Assembly: GCF_000762875.2 (NCBI RefSeq)
Contig: NZ_JRMP02000004.1
Span: 1 to 64,000, forward strand
Reading direction: 5' to 3'
Length of the DNA stretch: 64,000 nt
DNA from: Helicobacter saguini
Lineage (GTDB): Bacteria; Campylobacterota; Campylobacteria; Campylobacterales; Helicobacteraceae
Below, in pieces: positions 8,109 to 15,253 of this stretch. The number at the start of each line of letters is the position of its first letter. The stretch's first letter is position 1. The position numbers and the translations under genes were made by a program. The notes under the pieces are model-generated. The model was not told where the DNA came from. It did not search any database and worked only from the letters and a program-made list of their open reading frames with translations.

Positions 8109-8442
8109 AAATTTCCTTTAAATATAGAATCTAATTTTATAGAATCTTTATGGAATTTAAACATTTATAGAATCTATTTTTTTAGAATCTAAACGTTTAT
8201 AGAATCTAATTTTAATATCCTAGACGCCCACCCACCACCCTATAAGGTGAGACCAAACGCCCACTTGCCACCACACAAAGACTAGCAAAAACGTCCGCCA
8301 CTATGTAACGATAAAGCGTGTCGCAAGATTGAGTAATAATGCAAATATATTTACAAAAATTTTATAACTAAATAAAGTTGATTTTACAAAGATTTTTTAA
8401 GATTTTGCTTAACTTTACAAATTTTCACTGAAAGGAGACAAG
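8109..8442. other. Intergenic region with repeats, no gene seen
   Basis: This gap separates the divergently read flgA and glpQ. It holds a dense group of AGAWTCT motifs at 8133-8207 and one copy of the CGCCCACCCACCACCC repeat (8224-8240) followed by TATAAGGTGA, a pairing also found near 18309-18390 and 21630-21690. The last 100 bases are AT-rich and presumably contain the glpQ promoter. No open frame looks coding. Confidence 0.6.
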
Positions 8443-9603
8443 ATGAATAAGTTGTTTATCAAAAACCTTAAGATTACCTTAAGAAAGATTATGCGTAGCA
8501 AAAGAGATTCTATAAGTATCGCTATTCAGGTCGCTGCTTTTTTTATTTTGGTGCTTTATTTGAGTGGGCATTTAAGTTTTTTAAAGGCGGCTGCACTAGA
8601 TTCTAACGGCAAAAATAAGGTCACAATCGCCCATCGCGGCGCAAGTGGCTATGTCCCAGAGCATACTTTAGAATCTAAGGTCTTGGCTTATCAAATGGGC
8701 GCTGATTTCCTAGAGCAAGATGTCGCCTTAAGCAAGGATAATCGCCTAATTGTCGTGCATGATTTATATATCGAAAATCTTACAAATGTGGCGGATATTT
8801 TCCCAAATAGAAAGCGGCAAGATGGGCATTATTATGTGATTGATTTTACGCTAGATGAGCTAAAAAGCCTAAAATTTAGCGAGCCTTTTGAGATTAAAAA
8901 TGGTAGGAAAGTGCCTATTTATCCGCAGAGATTCCCCATTTTCACATCCACATTTAGCTTTCATACATTAGAAGAAGAGATTGAGTTTATACAGGGGCTA
9001 AATAAGACTCTGGGTCGCAATGTTGGCATTTATGTCGAGACAAAGGCGCCGTGGTTTCATAAGCAAAATGGTAAAGATATAAGCCTAGAGACGCTAAAAG
9101 TGCTAAAAAAATATGGCTATGATTCTAAAAATAGCAATGTGTATTTTCAAAGTTTTGATTATCCAGACTTGGTGCGTGTGCGAACTGAGTTGCTGCCAAA
9201 GCTTAAAATGGACTTAAAGCTAGTCGCACTTGTGGGCTATAATGACTGGCTTGAGACTTATGAGTTTAAGGGTGGGAAGTGGCTGCCTTACGACTTTAGT
9301 TACTTGCAAGATTCTAAGAATTTCGCAGAAATTGCAAAGGTGGCTCAAGGCGTAGGACCGACTTTAGATATGCTTTATAGCATACAAAATGGGCGTGCGG
9401 TGGCAAATGATTATTGTAAGAGTGCTTTGAAAAATGGACTAAATTGCCATCCTTATACGCTTCGCGCTGATGCCTTGCCAAAGGGTGTGAAAAGTGTGGA
9501 TGAAGCCTTAGAGCTTATTTTATACAAGGCTGGTGCGGATGGAATCTTTAGCGATTTCCCTGATTTAGCCGTAAAATTTATAGAATCTAAAAGGAAAAAA
9601 TAA
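8443..9603 (+). CDS. glpQ: Glycerophosphodiester phosphodiesterase
   Basis: 386 residues. The GDPD family motifs are clear: HRGASGYVPEHT with the catalytic His and metal-binding Glu, EQDVALSKDNRLIVVHD with the second acidic pair and second His, YVETKAPW, and a C-terminal GADGIFSDFPD. It hydrolyses glycerophosphodiesters to glycerol-3-phosphate and an alcohol, usually in the periplasm. The N-terminus has about 27 basic residues before a hydrophobic segment (28-50), so it may be a long signal peptide or an inner-membrane anchor. The AAAGGAGAC ribosome site sets the start. Its TAA overlaps the ATG of the outer membrane protein gene by one base, so the two are coupled. Confidence 0.93.
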   Translation: MNKLFIKNLKITLRKIMRSKRDSISIAIQVAAFFILVLYLSGHLSFLKAAALDSNGKNKVTIAHRGASGYVPEHTLESKVLAYQMGADFLEQDVALSKDNRLIVVHDLYIENLTNVADIFPNRKRQDGHYYVIDFTLDELKSLKFSEPFEIKNGRKVPIYPQRFPIFTSTFSFHTLEEEIEFIQGLNKTLGRNVGIYVETKAPWFHKQNGKDISLETLKVLKKYGYDSKNSNVYFQSFDYPDLVRVRTELLPKLKMDLKLVALVGYNDWLETYEFKGGKWLPYDFSYLQDSKNFAEIAKVAQGVGPTLDMLYSIQNGRAVANDYCKSALKNGLNCHPYTLRADALPKGVKSVDEALELILYKAGADGIFSDFPDLAVKFIESKRKK

Positions 9604-11357
9604 TGCAAATCTACAAAAACAAACAAGAAATATTAAAAATTGACAAAACCTTAGATATAAAAAAACTTTTGAATGTTAGCAGGATTTTAAGGAATATAGA
9701 ATCTAAAAACGTGGATAATAAAAAAGATTCTATAGAATCTAAGAATTTACAGAATCTAGATTCTAAAGATGTAAAAGAATCTAAAAATGTTTTATTAATT
9801 GCAAGTGCGATATTTATTTGTTCGCAAACTTTTGCATTTAGCAAGGATTCTAATAAATTTATAGAATCTAAAGCTAATTTTAAGATTCTAGATTCTAAAC
9901 AAGATTCTATAAAACTAGCAGATTCTAAAAACACAGAATCTAAAGACGAATTTATACAAGATTCTACACAAGAAGATTTACTCGACCTAGAAGCTCCAAA
10001 AAATATAGAATCTAAAGCAAAACAAAAGCCAAAATTCTTTACATTCTATGGCGCGGTAGGTAGTTTTAATCGCTTTGGTTTTAATGACCAAAATATCGAT
10101 ATAGCCGCTAATCAATACCCCACAGATAGCCTTATGTCAATTTATACCGAAGGAAATATAAAGCTAGATTTTTTGCATTTCATAGAATCTTGGCAAATAG
10201 ATTCACTAAATTTTGTGATAGGTGGCGCGCTTGGCGGCATAGTCTATGATAGCACGAAAAATCAAGCCGCAGCCGCTGGGGGCTTAGGACACTGGTATGT
10301 TGGCTATTATAGTGGCTTTTTAGGCAATGAAAGCGATAATATTAGCAATGCGCGAAATTATGTCAATCACAATCTTTACCTTGATTTTAAATGGAAAGGT
10401 TTAGGGCTAAAAATCGGGCGATATAAGTCATGGATGGACCAGCAAAGTGCCTATACGCAGGGCTTTAACATCGATTATACATATAAATTTAGCGATTTTT
10501 TTACCCTAAAACCTTGGTGGTTTAGCTCATTTGGGCGCGCGTATGCGTATGCGCAGTGGATTTATGACTGGTATAGCGAACGCACAACGGATTTTAATAA
10601 TGATGGCACAGCGGATGCAAATCTTGGCAAACACGCCTTTGGGAGCGACTTTGTGCTAGGGCAAATTAGCAATCTAAATGGCGTAAAAAGTGGCTTTAAT
10701 CTTACACTTCGCCCATATCTGTGGTTTTATCCAAGCGATTTTACCGCTATCGGTGGGCGTGTGATTCACGAACAGCATTTTGGTAATAATTTTGGCATGA
10801 AACTCCAGCTGCAAGGCTATTTTATAACCATAAATGACAAATATGTCGGCGGTCGCTATGATGGCGATGTGCGTGAGAAAAATGCGACAAATCTAAATTT
10901 TGTAGCCGAAGGATTCTATAAATCATGGGGCGCTGCCTTTGGTATCTACAAAAACTTCGGGCATCCAAACTCCCGCTTTGGCGGCTATCCTATCTACATT
11001 GACAAATGGACTGCTTCTGTGTATGACATCGGTCGCTCAAAGGCGGATATTACGAGTAAAAACGCACTTAGCGAATACTTTTTTATAGTGAAAAATTTTG
11101 ATACAAGCTTTGGCAATTCTAGTGCGAAGATTTTGGCGCGATTTACGCAGTCGCCCCGCAGTGATGAAATTAGCATAGGTTTAATTTTAAGCCACACATT
11201 TAAAAACGCTCTAACTTTAGGCGTTAAGATTGAATATTTTAGCGATACGACAAAACGCGGCTATTACATAAATCCTAGCTATTCTACTATTTTATTACAA
11301 AATAACCGCACAGATGACCGCTCCCACGCCTTTATCACCGCCGACTACGCCTTTTAA
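9603..11357 (+). CDS. Hof-family outer membrane beta-barrel protein
   Basis: 584 residues. From about residue 140 it follows the Helicobacter Hof (HP_OMP_2) pattern: YPTDSLMSIYTEGNIKLDF, GGALGGIVYDSTK, ARNYVNHNLYLDFKWK, GRYKSWMDQQSAYTQGF, KPWWFSSFGRAYAYAQWIYDWY, ending in ADYAF with a C-terminal Phe as expected for a barrel. The annotated start is fixed by a one-base overlap with the glpQ stop. Before the barrel comes an odd N-terminus: about 60 DSK/ESK-rich residues, then a signal-peptide-like stretch (VLLIASAIFICSQTFAFS, about residues 62-79), then another DSK-rich linker. Either translation starts later or the signal has been pushed inward by repeat insertions. Probably a porin; pairing with GlpQ hints at uptake of phospholipid head-group derivatives. 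Confidence 0.85.
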   Translation: MQIYKNKQEILKIDKTLDIKKLLNVSRILRNIESKNVDNKKDSIESKNLQNLDSKDVKESKNVLLIASAIFICSQTFAFSKDSNKFIESKANFKILDSKQDSIKLADSKNTESKDEFIQDSTQEDLLDLEAPKNIESKAKQKPKFFTFYGAVGSFNRFGFNDQNIDIAANQYPTDSLMSIYTEGNIKLDFLHFIESWQIDSLNFVIGGALGGIVYDSTKNQAAAAGGLGHWYVGYYSGFLGNESDNISNARNYVNHNLYLDFKWKGLGLKIGRYKSWMDQQSAYTQGFNIDYTYKFSDFFTLKPWWFSSFGRAYAYAQWIYDWYSERTTDFNNDGTADANLGKHAFGSDFVLGQISNLNGVKSGFNLTLRPYLWFYPSDFTAIGGRVIHEQHFGNNFGMKLQLQGYFITINDKYVGGRYDGDVREKNATNLNFVAEGFYKSWGAAFGIYKNFGHPNSRFGGYPIYIDKWTASVYDIGRSKADITSKNALSEYFFIVKNFDTSFGNSSAKILARFTQSPRSDEISIGLILSHTFKNALTLGVKIEYFSDTTKRGYYINPSYSTILLQNNRTDDRSHAFITADYAF

Positions 11358-11525
11358 TCTTTTATGATAGAATCTAGATTCTATATTTTTTATAAGGTTA
11401 TAAATCATTATGGAATTTAGAAATTTTTATATGCCAATCCAAGAAATCATAAGATAAAACAAAGTGATAAAATATTTAAAAAAAATTTGGCATTATTCAA
11501 ACATTATACGTAACACTTATAACAC

Positions 11526-11752
11526 AAGATTTGGATTTTTTATTTTTGATGAATCTGAAAATCATTTACATCCAACTTGGAAAGTAAAATTTGCGGAAAT
11601 ATTAATAGAACTTGTAAAAAATAATATTTGTATAGTGTAAGTTTAAAGATGGATTAAAGTTGTTACAAGATTTATGTGTTAGTAATAACATAAAAGTATC
11701 GCATTTTTACAATTTAAAGTTAGAAATACAGAATATAGATTCTAAAATTTAG
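11526..11752 (+). pseudogene. AAA-family ATPase remnant
   Basis: The plus strand reads FFIFDESENHLHPTW and then KVKFAEILIELVKNN, which is the Walker B / D-loop region of OLD- or AAA_21-type ATPases (usual form LDEPENHLHP). It ends in a TAA at 11638. A second frame continues with KFKDGLKLLQDLCVSNNIKV up to 11752. The Walker A half is not present. This is a degraded fragment of an ABC-like ATPase of the kind often found in defence or mobile loci. The rest of 11358-11775 has no other gene. Confidence 0.6.
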
Positions 11753-11775
11753 AATAAAAGTTTGTAATTTTATAT

Positions 11776-14700
11776 CTAAAATTGATAGCCGATACGGGCG
11801 TTGGCTTTGATTCCAAAGGTGCCGGAGTTGCTAAAAAGCGTTGTGATTCCATATTGCACATACATATTTTTGCGGAATCTATGCGCTCCATTTAGATTAA
11901 TTTCATAGCTTGTTAGCTCCTTTGGCAAGTCATAAATAATTGTGCTTTGCGCGTTTAGTAGCGTCATTTCCACGCTTTTCACACTATGAAATAAAGGCTG
12001 TAAAATTAAAAACTGCACGCTATAAAACGCATTATCTTTACTTAGCACATACTCACCACCAAGCCCTAGCTCTAGGCTAAAATCATTATAGCCATTCATT
12101 CTATATATGTTTTTCCCGCTCATCGTGCCGACATTATACGCACCAAAGCCTAGCATTAGCACAGGTTTTACAATTTGGCTAAACTCTTTCACATTCCCTA
12201 GATTCAGTGAATATTTATAATAAAGATTCCATAAAGTAGCCACATTTTTAGAATACGCGCTATCGCTTAAATTCCCACTAATATCACGGCTAATTAAAAA
12301 TAATGATGTGTTAAGATTACTTGCAATTTCGTGTTTATTTAGCGGCACGTGCGTATAAAGTCCAAAATTTACAATATAAGTCATGTCAGCAATATTGCTA
12401 TAACCACCTTTAGCCGTGCCAAAGCCTAGCATAGCGCCAACTAAAATATTATGCTTTAGAATCTTATCATACCCACCATTAATATTTACAAAGCCTAAAT
12501 TTGCCACATTTTTCCCACCAAAATATCCACCGCTAATATCGCCCCACGCATTATCAGCATAAGGATTCCCTTTAGAATCTGCAATGGGTCTATATGTGTT
12601 TATAGAATCTTTCAAAGGGTTTGGGGTATCAATGTCGCTTTTAGATTCTATATTTTGTTCGTTAAGGGCTAGATGGGCGTTGTCATTGCGAGACTTTTGT
12701 AAAAAGTCGTGGCAATCTATTGTTTTTGGATTGCTTCGCTCGCTTTCGTTCACTCGCAATGACAAAGCACAATTTTGACTTAAAATAACATTATTTTTAG
12801 AATCTAGATTCTGTGCAAAGCGAATGTAGGCTACGCGATTATTCATTGTTTGATTATTTGCGATTAATATATTTTCACCAAGTGAGCGCGTGTTAGAATC
12901 TGCTAGGGTTTGCATATTAGATTCTATACCACTTAGATAATTTTCAAACTTGCTATAATCATCGCTACGCAGGGCTTCATCTAGGATATTATTCATTTTT
13001 TCTAGATTTTGGCTTGTTGTGTTGCCATCGATGTAGCCGCGATTTATTACATCTTCTTGCACGATTTGGGCGAGTTTTCTTTCATTAGATTCTATATTTG
13101 TTAGTTTAGAATCTACATAGTCAAAATTTCCTTTTGCCATTTGAGAGTAAGGGCTTTCATCCAAAAATGTAAGTGTAATGCCAGAATCTTGCACTTTCCC
13201 TACGATAAAATATTGTTTTGTAATATCAGCTTTAGCATTTGCTCCCCATGTGAAATCTATTCTTTTATCGCTTCTATTATCTTGTATAAAGTTTGTTTTT
13301 ATTAATTCATAAGCTTTATTTGTGTCAATCGTGGCGGTGCTGCCTTTAAATATAGAATCATCTAAGGTTACTTTTAGCTTTGAGTTAGATTCTAAGCTAA
13401 AGGTAGAATTGCCCTGTGCGTTAGTAAAATCTATCATTGTAAAATTGCTATTTTTCCCTACATTTGTTAAAGTAAGGCTAGATTCTATATTAGTGCTAAC
13501 GCCAAATTTTGCCTCGCTGCCTTGAGATGTAAAATCCATCATACCAAAAGACATTCTACTTGTAGAATCTGCTGTAATATTACTAGCTAAAGTCGCATTA
13601 GATTCTAATGTGTATCTATCAATGGAAAGCGTGGCGTTGTTAGTTAGGGCGATTTTCATATCTGTATTTATTGCTGGTTGCGTTAGTTTTGTGGTTATAA
13701 TTGGGGCTTGCACGCCATTAGAATCTACACGCGTTGGGTCGGTTCTATATGTTACAAGTTTTAGTGTGCCATTATTTATAGTCATTTGCTCTACTTTTGC
13801 GTTGCCATAATATTGTATATTCATATTTGCATACGCGTGGCTTGTGCCTCCATCTAGCTTTACTTCCTTTGCATAAAGCGTTGCAGTGCCTGCTGTGGAG
13901 CTGTGCTGACCGCCGCTTACATTTAGTGTGACGCCATTTGCTAGATTTAATGTGTTATTTTTTATTTCAAGAGAGCTAGTATCGCGGCTACTGCTTACTA
14001 TTACACCCGGGATTGCTGCTTTTATCCCTTGTGTACCTATGGTTAGCGTTTGTCCTTCTTTTAGATTCAAATCTTGTGAGGCGACTAGCTTTGCTTTATT
14101 TTGCAAGATTATATTACTTGGTGTAAAATTAGCATTTCCAAATTCATTTGTATTTAGGGCGATATTTGTTCCGCTATCAAATATTAGATTTTTCACATTT
14201 AGATTTGAGCTATTATCAATTACTAATTGTGAATTATCCCAGCTGCTAAGTTTTGATAGTTTTAGATTCACTACATTTGCACTGCTAGAATCTTGCAAAG
14301 TGATTTTTCCATTTGCATTTAGGCTTATGTTATATGCGTTTAGATTTGAGTTATTTAACGTTATGCTAGATTCTAAAGTTATTTTAGAATCATTTGCATT
14401 TATATTTGACTTTTCACTTGCTATTAAGTTGCCTGTTAGTTTGCCTGTGTTTGAATTTAGCGAAGTAATATTTATAGTAGAGTTTTTAGATTCTATATTT
14501 AGATTTTGTGTATTATTTATGCTTAAGTTTAGAGTGCTAGAATCTAGTTTCAAACCTTTATTTGCTTCGTTAAATTTTAATGTATTAGCCGTCCCACCTA
14601 GCATAATTGTAGCGTTATTTATAGAATCTAGATTTAAATCGCCTTTGGTAAATGTTATAGCGTTTGCTTTATTTGTGGCTTGCAAGCTTAAAGATTCTAA

Positions 14701-15243
14701 CATTGAATCTTTATTAAATATAAAGGCAGAATCACTAAAGGTTAAAGCGGCTTTATCCACTTTTATCATAATATTTTTTGCATTATCAATATTAATATGA
14801 TTTAAAGTCGCTACTGCGGAATCTAGCAAATTTAGGGCAAAGTTTTCTACCCTTTTAGATTCTATACTTTCGCCTATTTTAAAGCTAGAATCTATTTGCA
14901 TTTTAGAATCTTTTCCACTAATTGTAAAGTTTATATTATTTAAACCTTGAGCGTTTAGCTTATTAGATTCTAAGCTTCCAGCGTTTGTAATGTTTATATT
15001 GCTAGATTCTATAATTGTATTGTTTGTAGATTCTATATTTCCTATATTTAGAGCATTGCTTAATGTGATTTTAGAATTTGCCCCTGTTATATTTAGAATC
15101 TGATTTTGATTAATTAGATTCAAACTATCCGCACTCAAAGTATCGCCATTGCTTATACTAATATTATTTGTAGAAATTTCCGCACTTAAAGGTGCATTTA
15201 AAATCATTAAACTAAGTAATACTTTTGAATATTTAGATTCCAT
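11776..15243 (-). CDS. Autotransporter (type Va secreted surface protein)
   Basis: 1155 residues. A short signal peptide (SKVLLSLMILNAPLSAE) is followed by a long Asn/Ser/Thr-rich passenger (about 20-830) made of repeating short strands such as NITGANSKITLSNA, the look of a right-handed beta-helix. The C-terminal 290 residues form an autotransporter barrel with alternating strands, ending in NARIGYQF with a terminal Phe. A palindromic repeat (12682-12763) is in frame just before the barrel and adds the peptide IDCHDFLQKSRND. The start has a perfect AAGGAG site 10 bp after the stop of the TonB-receptor gene, so the two are one transcription unit. Probably an adhesin or toxin-like surface protein; the specific role is unknown. 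Confidence 0.85.
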   Translation of the reverse strand: MESKYSKVLLSLMILNAPLSAEISTNNISISNGDTLSADSLNLINQNQILNITGANSKITLSNALNIGNIESTNNTIIESSNINITNAGSLESNKLNAQGLNNINFTISGKDSKMQIDSSFKIGESIESKRVENFALNLLDSAVATLNHINIDNAKNIMIKVDKAALTFSDSAFIFNKDSMLESLSLQATNKANAITFTKGDLNLDSINNATIMLGGTANTLKFNEANKGLKLDSSTLNLSINNTQNLNIESKNSTINITSLNSNTGKLTGNLIASEKSNINANDSKITLESSITLNNSNLNAYNISLNANGKITLQDSSSANVVNLKLSKLSSWDNSQLVIDNSSNLNVKNLIFDSGTNIALNTNEFGNANFTPSNIILQNKAKLVASQDLNLKEGQTLTIGTQGIKAAIPGVIVSSSRDTSSLEIKNNTLNLANGVTLNVSGGQHSSTAGTATLYAKEVKLDGGTSHAYANMNIQYYGNAKVEQMTINNGTLKLVTYRTDPTRVDSNGVQAPIITTKLTQPAINTDMKIALTNNATLSIDRYTLESNATLASNITADSTSRMSFGMMDFTSQGSEAKFGVSTNIESSLTLTNVGKNSNFTMIDFTNAQGNSTFSLESNSKLKVTLDDSIFKGSTATIDTNKAYELIKTNFIQDNRSDKRIDFTWGANAKADITKQYFIVGKVQDSGITLTFLDESPYSQMAKGNFDYVDSKLTNIESNERKLAQIVQEDVINRGYIDGNTTSQNLEKMNNILDEALRSDDYSKFENYLSGIESNMQTLADSNTRSLGENILIANNQTMNNRVAYIRFAQNLDSKNNVILSQNCALSLRVNESERSNPKTIDCHDFLQKSRNDNAHLALNEQNIESKSDIDTPNPLKDSINTYRPIADSKGNPYADNAWGDISGGYFGGKNVANLGFVNINGGYDKILKHNILVGAMLGFGTAKGGYSNIADMTYIVNFGLYTHVPLNKHEIASNLNTSLFLISRDISGNLSDSAYSKNVATLWNLYYKYSLNLGNVKEFSQIVKPVLMLGFGAYNVGTMSGKNIYRMNGYNDFSLELGLGGEYVLSKDNAFYSVQFLILQPLFHSVKSVEMTLLNAQSTIIYDLPKELTSYEINLNGAHRFRKNMYVQYGITTLFSNSGTFGIKANARIGYQF
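12682..12763. repeat. Palindromic repeat element inside the autotransporter gene
   Basis: Terminal inverted repeats GTCATTGCGAG / CTCGCAATGAC bound an 82-bp element. One arm is identical over about 40 bp to the element at 154-270, and the other arm contains the GAGCGAAGCAATCC version. Read in the minus-strand gene it keeps the frame open and codes for a stretch that includes IDCHDFLQKSRND. Confidence 0.85.
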
Positions 15244-15253
15244 ATTTTTCTCC

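Noticed and set aside
13928-14800. A 290-codon open frame on the plus strand
   Set aside because: It lies wholly antisense to the autotransporter passenger. Its Phe/Leu/Ser-rich hydrophobic sequence is what the reverse frame of an Asn/Ser-rich gene gives, and it lacks its own ribosome site.
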